Shown here: positions 8,240-16,010 of the stretch, piece by piece
Layout of the letters: each line of letters begins with the position of its first letter
Position numbering within the stretch: the first letter of the stretch is position 1
NCBI GenBank assembly: GCA_900541555.1
Contig: UQKE01000017.1
Location: forward strand, 1-37,987
Length of the DNA: 37,987 nucleotides
Origin: an uncultured Porphyromonadaceae bacterium
Lineage (GTDB): Bacteria > Bacteroidota > Bacteroidia > Bacteroidales > Muribaculaceae
Direction of reading: 5' to 3'
Made by a program: the position numbers and the translations under genes
The notes under the pieces: model-generated
The model's database searches: none
What the model saw: only the letters and a program-made list of their open reading frames with translations
Told to the model about the DNA's origin: nothing

Positions 8240-10969
8240 ATGAATGCAGAATATCCCAAAGGATTGACAAGTCAAGAAGTGTTGGAAAGCCGGCACAAAC
8301 ACGGCGCGAATATATTGACGCCTCCGGCAAAAACTCCGATTTGGAAACAATTTATAGAGAAATTCAACGAACCATTGATAAAAATACTTTTGGTGGCGTT
8401 GTGTTTATCGGTTGGCATTGCGGCGTATGAAGTTTTTGGCCTGCAAGAGGGGGCCAGTGCTTTCCTCGAGCCGGTCGGGATATTTGTCGCGATAGTTTTG
8501 GCGACGGTTATCGGCTTTGTCCTCGAACTGAATGCCAACAAGAAGTTTGAAATGCTGAATCAAGTGAACGACGATGTCCTTGTGACAGTCGTGCGTGACG
8601 GCAATGTGACGCAGGTGGCGCGGAAAGATATTGTCGTGGGCGATATCGTCGTGCTCGGCACCGGCGACGAAATACCGGCCGATGGCACGCTTGTCGACAC
8701 CGTGTCGTTGAGCGTGAACGAAAGCACATTGACAGGCGAACCGGTAATAAAAAAGACGCATATAGAGTCGGAATTTAAAAAAGATGCAACCTATCCATCC
8801 AATATGGCTTTGCGCGGAACAACCGTGACGGAAGGCCACGGCGTGATGCGTGTGGACGCAGTGGGCGACGCCACGGAATACGGGAAAGTGTATGAAGCGG
8901 CACAAATCGACACCGGCGTCAAAACCCCGTTGACGCTTCAATTCGAACGGTTGGGACGGCTGATTTCTTACGCAAGTTATGCCATAGGCACTTTGATTGT
9001 AGTCGGACGATTGTTGATGTTCGACTATGGCGCGGAGTTTTCTCCGGTTCATTTCGTGGATTATTTGCTGACTACAATCATGCTGGCTGTCACTTTGATT
9101 GTGGTGTCGGTGCCGGAAGGTTTGCCGATGAGCGTCACGTTGAGTTTGGCATTGAGCATGCGCCGCATGTTGGAGACAAACAACCTTGTGCGCAAAATGC
9201 ACGCTTGCGAGACAATGGGCGCGACCACTGTGATATGCACGGACAAAACCGGCACGCTGACACAGAACCAAATGCGTATCTATCAGACTAATTTCGACTG
9301 TTTGGGGACGGAACAGAAATTGAAGCAAGGCGAACCGGAATCGATGCTGTTGGCTGAAGCATTGTCGGTCAATTCGACTGCATTTCTCGATCGCGGCGGG
9401 GATGCCGCGAAGGTGCTTGGCAACCCGACGGAAGGCGCGTTGCTGCTTTGGCTTGACGATCAAGGCATCGACTATCTGCCATTGCGTGAAGGCGCGCAGG
9501 TGGTAGAACAATTGCCGTTCTCGACCATGCGCAAATTCATGGCAACCGTTGTTGCCAGCAGCGTGGAGAAAGGCAGCCGGATTGTGTACGTGAAAGGTGC
9601 GCCGGAAATTGTGATTGACCGTTGCTGCAATTTTGCAGCAGGCACTACAAAAGAAGGATTGAAAGCGCAATTGCTGGAATACCAGCAGAAGGCGATGCGA
9701 ACGCTCGGTTTTGCTTATCAGATTTTGAAAGAAGGACAGACGGTGGTCGATGGCGACGCGCTCAATGCCGACAATCTGACTTTTATGGGCATAGTTGCAA
9801 TTTCCGATCCTGTCAGGACGGATGTGCCGGCAGCCGTGAAAGAATGTATTGACGCAGGGATCAAGATAAAAATCGTGACCGGCGACACGCCGGGAACGGC
9901 AAAAGAAATCGGACGCCAAATCGGATTGTGGGACGATGCGACGGATACGGACAAAAACATCATTACCGGTCCTGATTTCGCAGCTCTCGACGATGCGGAA
10001 GCGGCAAAAGCGGCAGAAGCGATTAAAATCATGTCGCGGGCTCGGCCTACCGACAAATCTCGCTTGGTGTCGTTGTTGCAAAAGCAGGATGAAGTCGTGG
10101 CCGTGACGGGCGACGGAACCAACGATGCGCCGGCATTGAATGCCGCGCAAGTCGGACTTTCGATGGGCGACGGCACATCGGTGGCGAAAGAAGCAAGCGA
10201 CATTACGATTATGGACAATTCGTTTGCAAGCATCACGCGTGCCGTGATGTGGGGACGTTCGCTGTATCAAAATATCCAACGTTTCATTTTGTTCCAATTG
10301 ACGGTGAATTTGGTGGCCTGCTTGATTGTGCTGATTGGCGCGTTCACGGGGCAAGAGTCGCCGCTGACAGTCACGCAGATGCTTTGGGTCAATCTGATAA
10401 TGGATTCTTTTGCGGCGCTTTCGTTGGCATCGTTGCCGCCGAATGAAGCGGTCATGAAAAACAAACCGCGCCGGTTGACGGATTTCATTATCAATAAGCA
10501 AATGAAATGGTTTATCATCGGAGTGAGCGCGGTGTTTGTTTTCGTGCTGTTTGGCTTGATGCAATATTTGCGGCATACGAATTTGCCGCTGTCGGAATTT
10601 TCGCTGTCAACGTATTTTTCCGGTTATTTCAATTTTGAAAAGGGAGCGTCGATGGGCACTTACAATCTGACGGTGTTTTTCACGTTCTTCGTGTTCTTGC
10701 AATTCTGGAATTTGTTTAATGCCAAAACTTTTGAAAGCAATTATTCCGGATTCAGCCGGATGCGCGAAAGCAAAGTGTTTTTCCTTACGGTTTTGACAAT
10801 TTTGGCAGGACAAGTGCTGATTGTCAATTATGGCGGAGAAATGTTCAACGTGGTGCCGTTGACATCGACGGATTGGCTTATTCTTTTCGTCGCTTCGTCG
10901 GTCGTGTTTTGGATTGGCGAATTGGTGCATCTTGTTTTGAGGCGAATGAAAAAGGAAAAATTGGGATAA
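8240..10969 (+). CDS. Calcium-transporting P-type ATPase (P2 type)
   Basis: ATP-driven cation pump, probably exporting Ca2+. It has all P-type hallmarks: TGEP at 165-168 in the actuator domain, PEGLP at 292-296 in membrane helix 4 (P2 ion site), phosphorylation motif DKTGTLT with D335, KGAPE in the nucleotide domain, TGDTPGTA, and hinge GDGTNDAPAL. The membrane core has about ten hydrophobic segments, and NLIMDSFAALSLA matches helix 6 of Ca2+ pumps. At 909 residues it is close to bacterial PMCA-like pumps. The N-terminus shows the cation-ATPase N domain (GLTSQEVLESR). Na+ or other cations cannot be excluded. Confidence 0.95.
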   Translation: MNAEYPKGLTSQEVLESRHKHGANILTPPAKTPIWKQFIEKFNEPLIKILLVALCLSVGIAAYEVFGLQEGASAFLEPVGIFVAIVLATVIGFVLELNANKKFEMLNQVNDDVLVTVVRDGNVTQVARKDIVVGDIVVLGTGDEIPADGTLVDTVSLSVNESTLTGEPVIKKTHIESEFKKDATYPSNMALRGTTVTEGHGVMRVDAVGDATEYGKVYEAAQIDTGVKTPLTLQFERLGRLISYASYAIGTLIVVGRLLMFDYGAEFSPVHFVDYLLTTIMLAVTLIVVSVPEGLPMSVTLSLALSMRRMLETNNLVRKMHACETMGATTVICTDKTGTLTQNQMRIYQTNFDCLGTEQKLKQGEPESMLLAEALSVNSTAFLDRGGDAAKVLGNPTEGALLLWLDDQGIDYLPLREGAQVVEQLPFSTMRKFMATVVASSVEKGSRIVYVKGAPEIVIDRCCNFAAGTTKEGLKAQLLEYQQKAMRTLGFAYQILKEGQTVVDGDALNADNLTFMGIVAISDPVRTDVPAAVKECIDAGIKIKIVTGDTPGTAKEIGRQIGLWDDATDTDKNIITGPDFAALDDAEAAKAAEAIKIMSRARPTDKSRLVSLLQKQDEVVAVTGDGTNDAPALNAAQVGLSMGDGTSVAKEASDITIMDNSFASITRAVMWGRSLYQNIQRFILFQLTVNLVACLIVLIGAFTGQESPLTVTQMLWVNLIMDSFAALSLASLPPNEAVMKNKPRRLTDFIINKQMKWFIIGVSAVFVFVLFGLMQYLRHTNLPLSEFSLSTYFSGYFNFEKGASMGTYNLTVFFTFFVFLQFWNLFNAKTFESNYSGFSRMRESKVFFLTVLTILAGQVLIVNYGGEMFNVVPLTSTDWLILFVASSVVFWIGELVHLVLRRMKKEKLG

Positions 10970-10972
10970 ATA

Positions 10973-11149
10973 ATGGGATTGGTATATAATCATAAGAACA
11001 AACTCGACTTGATTGTCCTTTCTGAGGAGAAATTAGAGAAAAACGAAGGCGAATTGTGTAGTTTTGTGGTGTTGCCCGACGAGGAAGAACAACAACCGCA
11101 GGAGGATGGCAATCAAGTCGGCGAATTGCCGTCAGATGGCAACGCGTAG
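10973..11149 (+). CDS. Small acidic ORF downstream of the Ca2+ ATPase, 58 residues
   Basis: ATG lies three bases after the ATPase stop, and the frame stays open for 58 codons to TAG at 11147-11149. The peptide begins MGLVYNHKNKLDLIVLSEEK and has a very acidic, glutamine-rich second half (PDEEEQQPQEDG). It has no membrane segment and matches no family I know. Its last 18 bases overlap the 3' end of the convergent gene at 11132-11461. Tight spacing to the pump suggests co-transcription and possibly a regulatory partner, but it could be a chance frame. Confidence 0.5.
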   Translation: MGLVYNHKNKLDLIVLSEEKLEKNEGELCSFVVLPDEEEQQPQEDGNQVGELPSDGNA

Positions 11150-11461
11150 GGTGAAATCGCTGACGCGCACGATATAGATGCCGGAAGTGAGGATTTGGAG
11201 TTCGTAAGTTCCTGCCGATATGGTTGCTTTCGAAATGGTTTGCCCGAGAATCGACATGACTACGACGTCTATTTGTTCCGGCGTTTTCACGATGAGCGTG
11301 GACGGGCGCGTGTAGACTTCGATGCCGCCTGTTTTTTGCGGCTTGTTGACGAGCCGTGCAGCGACAGTGGTTGCTTCTTTCCATGCGTAGCGGCTTTGCG
11401 CTTCTGCCGGCAGACATGTGGCGGCAAGGCATAAGGCTAATATGGCTAAAAAGCGGTTCAC
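11132..11461 (-). CDS. Small secreted protein made almost only of a T9SS-like C-terminal domain
   Basis: 109 residues. A clear signal peptide (MNRFLAILALCLAATCLPAEA, cleavage near residue 21-22) is followed by about 25 linker residues and then a beta-rich domain with the pattern VVVMSILGQ...GIYIVRV at residues about 65-103. That pattern matches type A Por secretion-tail (T9SS sorting) domains, which normally sit at the end of large secreted proteins. Here no catalytic cargo precedes it. It could be a remnant or a lineage-specific small secreted protein. A -7 box lies 18 bases upstream, and the mobile island begins immediately beyond it. Confidence 0.75.
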   Translation of the reverse strand: MNRFLAILALCLAATCLPAEAQSRYAWKEATTVAARLVNKPQKTGGIEVYTRPSTLIVKTPEQIDVVVMSILGQTISKATISAGTYELQILTSGIYIVRVSDFTLRVAI

Positions 11462-11478
11462 TGTATCTTGAATTTCTG

Positions 11479-11486
11479 CAAACTTA
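11479..11486 (-). promoter_or_regulatory. Promoter of the small secreted protein gene
   Basis: Minus-strand TAAGTTTG, a perfect TAnnTTTG -7 box, 18 bases before the ATG at 11461. It touches the candidate left attachment repeat, so the island inserted right behind this promoter and may have replaced its -33 side. Confidence 0.55.
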
Positions 11487-11508
11487 CAGAAAATCTCTGG
11501 AATATCCG
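11484..11508. repeat. Candidate left attachment repeat (attL)
   Basis: The 25 bases from TTAC to CG share 20 identities with 15778-15802 at the other end of the island, including the blocks TTAC, AAAATCT and TGGAAT. The copies bracket the integrase remnant, the mobilization remnant and the AT-rich cargo. The repeat is imperfect, so the exact crossover bases are uncertain. Confidence 0.4.
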
Positions 11509-11725
11509 CCGAATTGCAGCAGATTAACGCAACAGGATTTGATAATTAGGGAGTTAGAAGAAAAACGCAGAAGTTGGACAGACAGTTGAAAACCGTCTTA
11601 AAGCAGATTAAAGCAAAAGAACGGTTTCCTATTCGTTACCCGATGAAAGTGCAGATTTAACAGTCACCGTTCTGTTTGCCGCGCTCTGCGTAGGTTTGCT
11701 TGTTAAGGTTTAACTCGTTGATTTA

Positions 11726-11733
11726 TAGCTTTG
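11726..11733 (+). promoter_or_regulatory. Promoter of the integrase remnant
   Basis: TAGCTTTG is a perfect TAnnTTTG box, 18 bases before the ATG at 11752, so the promoter of the decayed integrase is still intact. Confidence 0.6.
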
Positions 11734-11751
11734 CAACCAAAAAGAACGAGT

Positions 11752-11971
11752 ATGACAAGAAGCACATTTCGCGTGCTGTTCTTTGCGAACGGCAGCAAGG
11801 AGAAGAACGGAATTGTCCCCATCATGGGACGGGTTACAATCAACGGAACAGTGGCGCAGTTCAGCTCAAAGGAGCTTTGGACGCAAAGGGAAACCGTGCC
11901 AAAGGCAAAAGCGTGGAGGCAAGGGAAACGAACCTTGCGCTTGATAACATTAAGGCGCAAATCATCAAGCA
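11752..11971 (+). pseudogene. Tyrosine recombinase (integrase), N-terminal remnant
   Basis: Begins MTRSTFRVLFFANGSKEKNG and continues GIVPIMGRVTINGTVAQFS, the N-terminal arm-binding region of Bacteroides mobile-element integrases. Near 11876 the frame shifts: WDAKGNRAKGKS and NLALDNIKAQIIKH continue in the next frame, consistent with loss of one G after CTTTGG. At about 11971 the match stops and mobilization-gene sequence begins. The core-binding and catalytic (R-H-R-Y) domains are absent, so it is dead. Normal integrases of this type are about 400 residues. Confidence 0.85.
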
Positions 11972-12661
11972 CCCACCACTGCCCAATACTACCGTGACCT
12001 GAAACGGCAGACGGGAGTGCTTGAAGCCAATGTCCGGCAATTGCAGACCGAACAGCGGCAGGCAGAGCAACAGCTTGACGAGGTAAGGCAGGAAGTCAAG
12101 TCGGAGAAACTGGAAGTAGCCAAGACAGAAGCGAAAGCCGCATTCGTGGCAAAGGTCGGTTCTCTTTTCGGTGGTGGTAAGTTGAAAGAGTTTGAACATA
12201 GAAATGAAGATTTGCAAAAACGCATACAGGAACTTGAAGAAGAAGCCATACAACGAGAGAAACAACATAGCAAGCAGATACAGGAAATGAAGAATGCTTA
12301 CGAACGACAATACCGCAAATTGTCGGAATTTACGGATTTTGTCAAACGCTACTTCCCTTATGTGGAAAAGCTGATGCCTACTATCAAGTTTTTGCGTGAT
12401 ACTCTGAATTTTGGCGATGGGCTAATCAAAAAGCTGTGCATGTTCAAGGATGTCACCATTAAAGGCGAACTCTATTCTACAGAGTTCCGACAGCACTTTA
12501 AGACTGATGGCTCAGTTTGTTCACTTATAGAAACCTCAGATGGAAAATTTGACCTCAAAATAGATGGCGTTTCACATGTAAGTTGGTTCAGACGCAAGAA
12601 ATACGAGTTTATGAAAGCATTGGGATTACCGAAACAGGAACAACAGAGTAAAAAACTATAA
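11972..12661 (+). pseudogene. Mobilization protein (Mob/Pre relaxase type), C-terminal remnant
   Basis: An open frame runs from the junction (PTTAQYYRDLKRQTGVLEAN) to TAA at 12659-12661. A GTG at 12017 could start a 214-residue product. The first about 100 residues are a heptad-rich coiled coil with many Q, E and K, like the tail of Bacteroides MobA/Pre-family proteins, and the remainder is a soluble C-terminal domain. The N-terminal relaxase domain is missing, removed by the same deletion that truncated the integrase. Assignment rests on remembered family style, not on a search. Confidence 0.65.
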
Positions 12662-12716
12662 TTCAGGAAAAGCCTTAATAATCATATTTATTAGGCAGAT
12701 TATTATGACTTTATAT

Positions 12717-12724
12717 TACTTTTG
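12717..12724 (+). promoter_or_regulatory. Promoter of the cargo operon
   Basis: TACTTTTG, a perfect TAnnTTTG box, predicts a leader of about 60 bases before the ATG at 12792. The surrounding 130 bases are very AT-rich. No convincing -33 TTTG is seen. The cargo therefore has its own promoter, separate from the mobilization gene. Confidence 0.5.
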
Positions 12725-12791
12725 TATCTGAAAGATTGATTTTACTTAGAGATATTTATATTTTGTCTACTTTAAACATAAAAGAAATAAC

Positions 12792-14114
12792 ATGAACTAT
12801 CTTATTGGGAAACAAAAAATATATGAAAGTGCCTTCTATCCTTACGGTGATGGTATAATTACTCTTCCTCATCGTATACGAGCATATATAGATTCAAGTT
12901 CTGATGAGTTCAGTCACTTGACTATAGAAAATAAATTATGTGATTTAGGTTTTGCTGTAACAAGAGGTATAAATTTATATACAGAAATTAAGAAGGATAT
13001 AAGTGAACATGCAAAAGACGTTCAATATCGAAGTTATGAAGATAATATAAAGAGCTCGTTGTTTTCTTATATAGATTATTTGAGAGAAACGGAAACTCTT
13101 TTAACGGAAACCCTTTTAGAGCAGAAAGATATTGATTTAATGCAGCTTGTAGATTTATTGGTTGAAGAAATTTTACTTCGTTATAACGAATATCCGGATG
13201 TAAATTCTAACGAATATACTATAATCTTTAGAAGTATTCCATTAGATTATACCGCAATAATAAATCGTTTTAATATAAAGTCCTCAGAAGAAAAACAATC
13301 ATGTCATAATTATTTATTGACAGCCCAAGAATCAATAAGCAAGGCTGTTATGAACAAGGACTATGTTCTATATCTAAATCGTTGGAAAGAATTATTGCCC
13401 AAGTTATCTGGGTATGACCTTTATTTTGCGGATGATTTGGTGTTTCCTGGTGATGAAGAATACGTGTATGCGTATAATGAAAAACAAAAAGATAACCCCA
13501 CTAGACAGTTGGTTTTATGTGTTCCTCCTGAGCCATGGAGTGGAAATATCCTTAATTCCAAACTTGTAATCCTTTCTTTGAATCCTGGATATGTAGAGCA
13601 CCTGAATAAGAATCTTGCAAATATGTTCAAACCTCAGATGGCTGAAGAAATCATGGAGGACAAAAGAAAGGTTTTGTCAATGGAAGGAACTAAATTTGAC
13701 TATTACGAGCCAACAAGAATATTGGGTGACTATTATTGGAGAAAGAAAATACTTCCTTTAGGAACAGCCGTATATGGAGAACAGGAAAAGGAAAATATTT
13801 TTAATCATGTTTCCTTATGTCAGTATTTTGCTTACACTTCGCTGGTATCTCCAGCTATTAAGAATTTATTTCCATCTCAGAAATTTACAAAAATGGTGTT
13901 GCTCTATTTGGCTACCTCTGCAAAAGAAGTAAAGTTTCTTGTGATGAGGCACGAAGCCCAATGGAAAACATTAATGGGAGAAGGTCTATGGAATTATTTA
14001 TATGATAACAATAGACTGCTGGTTAGTAAAAATTATGCTAATCAATCCCTTACGGAGAAGAACATCGGCATTGAAAATTATAGGATTATTGTTGAACACT
14101 TAAGGAATAATTAA
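12792..14114 (+). CDS. Cargo protein 1: unknown N-terminal half plus uracil-DNA-glycosylase-like C-terminal half
   Basis: 440 residues, soluble. Residues 1-205 are mostly helical and not recognised. Residues about 245-430 match a pattern I know from uncharacterised UDG-fold-like proteins: PPEPWSGN (245-252), LSLNPGY (261-267, resembling motif I GxNPG of MUG/SMUG glycosylases), YYWRKK (314-319), LFPSQKF (359-365), MRHEAQW (385-391), and KNYANQSLTEKN (413-424, in the place of motif II). The fold call is inference; activity on DNA is unproven. The stop at 14112-14114 directly abuts the ATG of the next gene. AT-rich codon use differs strongly from the chromosome, indicating transfer. Together with its neighbours it forms an intact operon inside a dead element. 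Confidence 0.8.
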   Translation: MNYLIGKQKIYESAFYPYGDGIITLPHRIRAYIDSSSDEFSHLTIENKLCDLGFAVTRGINLYTEIKKDISEHAKDVQYRSYEDNIKSSLFSYIDYLRETETLLTETLLEQKDIDLMQLVDLLVEEILLRYNEYPDVNSNEYTIIFRSIPLDYTAIINRFNIKSSEEKQSCHNYLLTAQESISKAVMNKDYVLYLNRWKELLPKLSGYDLYFADDLVFPGDEEYVYAYNEKQKDNPTRQLVLCVPPEPWSGNILNSKLVILSLNPGYVEHLNKNLANMFKPQMAEEIMEDKRKVLSMEGTKFDYYEPTRILGDYYWRKKILPLGTAVYGEQEKENIFNHVSLCQYFAYTSLVSPAIKNLFPSQKFTKMVLLYLATSAKEVKFLVMRHEAQWKTLMGEGLWNYLYDNNRLLVSKNYANQSLTEKNIGIENYRIIVEHLRNN

Positions 14115-14726
14115 ATGAATCACTTAAAAAGATTACAAAATGCTCTTGAACGGTTTGCTCCAGCTAATACTGTTAGTGGACTGACAAAGCAATTTGAGGA
14201 CATTGCCCAAATTGTATTTAATGGACGTTATGTCGTAAATGGAGAATACGAGATATATCCAATTGATATTGAGTTCTATTTTCATGATGAAGAGAATAAA
14301 AGTATAATTGAACCTCAAATGTACCATGTAGGAGATGTTCCCTATTTCCCGGTAGGAGCGATTTGTCCCAATAGGTCTGGTGTTGACATGACTTTTGAGC
14401 GTGAAGGAAAATATCGTGCATCATTTCTTATTCGAGGGTATACTTATAAATCCTTGGTTAATAATGATGAAAAGACTTTTACAAATAAGGCTTCTCAAAA
14501 ATTGAAAGAAGGAGAAATAGATAAATTCAAGCCACAATATTTATGGGAAGATTTGTTTGGTAATGCCTCAATTTTCGAGAAAGGGTTGTCTATTGTCTGG
14601 ATGGATAATGAAGATTTTAATAAAGTTCGTATTATGTCTTCCGCCAGAATAAATGTAAAAAAAATAAAAGGGGAAGCAACTGACCGTATGTGGCGTTTTA
14701 CTAATCTTGACGCAGATCAGCAATGA
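14115..14726 (+). CDS. Cargo protein 2: unknown, 203 residues
   Basis: Starts at the base after the stop of cargo gene 1 and ends with a 4-base overlap with cargo gene 3, so all three are translationally coupled. There is no signal peptide or membrane helix. Residues about 45-110 look like a conserved core: YEIYPIDIEFYFH (45-57), MYHVGD (69-74), NRSGVDMTFE (86-95) and FLIRGY (104-109). The pattern of an acidic-aromatic strand, a histidine, G-V-D-x-T-F and x-L-I-R-G faintly recalls small proteins related to 3-methyladenine DNA glycosylase, but I would not assign a function. AT-rich like its partners. Confidence 0.8.
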   Translation: MNHLKRLQNALERFAPANTVSGLTKQFEDIAQIVFNGRYVVNGEYEIYPIDIEFYFHDEENKSIIEPQMYHVGDVPYFPVGAICPNRSGVDMTFEREGKYRASFLIRGYTYKSLVNNDEKTFTNKASQKLKEGEIDKFKPQYLWEDLFGNASIFEKGLSIVWMDNEDFNKVRIMSSARINVKKIKGEATDRMWRFTNLDADQQ

Positions 14727-15583
14727 AAATCTTAAAATCAACTATGGACTATGTGTTTTTTTCGGAGAATCTGAAAAGATATTATCCGAAAGTGTACAAT
14801 GAATTGACTGAAATATTGTCAAAGCATGATGTGCATTACGGCGTATTGAAAGGAACAGCCGATTATTGGTGTAGAGATTATATGCCAGTACAAGTAGATG
14901 GTAATTCTTTTGTTCAGTTTAAATATCATCCTGACTATCTGGAAGGACTTCGCGATTATGAAACATCAACAGAAACTTCCATTAAGCTGGCTAAAACGAT
15001 ATTACCAAGTTCTTCAATATGTGTTTCTCCCATTGTAGCAGACGGTGGTAACTTTACCTTTGGAAGCATAAAAAAAGGTAGAGGATACACCGCTGTTGTT
15101 ATAATGACGGAGAAAATATTTATTGAGAACCCTGATATGGATAGAAAATATCTTGTTTCTCTAATGGAAAAGTTATTTCCAAATCATAAGTTCTTATTTT
15201 TGCCTTGGGATAGAAGTGACGTTTGTGGTCATACAGATGGAATTTTACATGCTGTTGGCAGTAATAAAGTACTAGTGAATCTGAAAGTTTACCCTGATGA
15301 TATTGCCGCTAAGATGAGAAGTCGATTAGAATCATACTTTAAAGTCATCGATTTAGAGCTAAGTGATTATCATAATATGAGTTGGGCTTATATAAATATG
15401 ATTCATACTCAAAATGTAATAATTGTCCCAGGTGTAGGACGTTCTACAGATGAAGAAGCTTTGAAACATATAAAAAAACTGTTTCCAGAGTATGATGGTA
15501 GAATTTATCAGGTGCAGATGCAATCTATAGTTAAAAGAGGGGGAGGAGCTTTAAATTGCCTTTCATGGTCTTTTACTATATAA
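14723..15583 (+). CDS. Cargo protein 3: agmatine deiminase/PAD-family guanidino enzyme
   Basis: 286 residues, shorter than classical agmatine deiminases (about 350). It keeps the family's catalytic landmarks: WCRDYMP at 49-55 (for W-x-RD-x-GP), DGGN at 107-110 (for EGG), GHTDG at 169-173 with H170 and D172, and GGGALNC at 273-279 with nucleophile C279. Enzymes of this family hydrolyse or transfer guanidino groups (agmatine, peptidyl-arginine). No signal peptide is present, unlike secreted PAD of Porphyromonas. The substrate is unknown; coupling to a glycosylase-like protein suggests something other than routine arginine catabolism. No carbamoylputrescine or polyamine gene is nearby. Confidence 0.85.
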   Translation: MKILKSTMDYVFFSENLKRYYPKVYNELTEILSKHDVHYGVLKGTADYWCRDYMPVQVDGNSFVQFKYHPDYLEGLRDYETSTETSIKLAKTILPSSSICVSPIVADGGNFTFGSIKKGRGYTAVVIMTEKIFIENPDMDRKYLVSLMEKLFPNHKFLFLPWDRSDVCGHTDGILHAVGSNKVLVNLKVYPDDIAAKMRSRLESYFKVIDLELSDYHNMSWAYINMIHTQNVIIVPGVGRSTDEEALKHIKKLFPEYDGRIYQVQMQSIVKRGGGALNCLSWSFTI

Positions 15584-15777
15584 GCAAACTGAAATAATGC
15601 GCTAAAATAAGTTTCTCATATCTCTATTTTTTTCTAAATTTGCAAAAGGAAAAGAGTTACTTGAAAAGTAATATAACGCAGACCACAGCAATTGGGACGG
15701 TTGCCAAATCGTTACCCCAAAACAAGGTAATTCTTCTAACTCATTTAATTTCAAATAGCTATATTCCTTATACAGAT

Positions 15778-15802
15778 TTACGAAAAATCTATGGAATTTG
15801 CG
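15778..15802. repeat. Candidate right attachment repeat (attR)
   Basis: Partner of 11484-11508: TTAC, AAAATCT and TGGAAT blocks shared, 20 of 25 positions. Beyond it, 15803-15937 contains no gene and leads into the rpmH promoter; base composition returns toward chromosomal there. Confidence 0.4.
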
Positions 15803-15937
15803 AATAATTTTTAATGCATATGAAGGAATGGCGGCTATGCTTTGGCTTCGCGTGTGGGGATTTTTTTATTAATTGGCGGATTCAATTCATTGCACGATAG
15901 CGAATTATGTGAATATAGCTGAAATGTGGCAGAATTG

Positions 15938-15969
15938 TTTTGATAATTGAGAAATAGTGGTTAATTTTG
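15938..15969 (+). promoter_or_regulatory. rpmH promoter
   Basis: TTTTG at 15938-15942, 19 bases, then TAATTTTG at 15962-15969. This is one of the best matches in the window to the Bacteroidetes -33/-7 consensus. The leader is about 37 bases. Confidence 0.75.
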
Positions 15970-16010
15970 CAGTCCGAAAAGTGGAATAGAAACGAAAAAA
16001 CATATTTGCG

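Larger units (their letters stand above)
11484..15802. mobile_element. Degenerate integrative mobilizable element with intact cargo operon
   Basis: The block contains, in order: a gene-free left end (11509-11725), the start of a tyrosine recombinase, the 3' end of a mobilization gene, a three-gene operon, and a gene-free right end (15584-15777). The left end carries only a short open stretch ending KERFPIRYPMKVQI (stop 11658-11660), perhaps the tail of a lost gene. The right end carries a small TTACTT-GAA-AAGTAA hairpin (about 15656) and nothing I recognise. The cargo is clearly more AT-rich than the chromosome on either side. With no recombinase catalytic domain and no relaxase domain left, the element should not move by itself. 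Confidence 0.75.

Noticed and set aside
7326..8330. 334-codon minus-strand frame opposite pyrC
   Set aside because: Crosses the pyrC-ATPase boundary, has no family motif, and both plus-strand genes are intact.
8405..10576. 723-codon open frame on the minus strand opposite the P-type ATPase
   Set aside because: His/Arg/Gln-rich composition with no recognisable motif, fully antisense to a well-supported gene; a by-product of GC-biased codon use.
11550..11660. Possible gene tail ending KERFPIRYPMKVQI at the left end of the island
   Set aside because: Only 36 codons open, no start codon, no family recognised; kept only as a note in the island entry.
15803..15937. Short ATG frame of 26 codons (start 15821) between the island and rpmH
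   Set aside because: No family, no promoter or spacing support; treated as intergenic.
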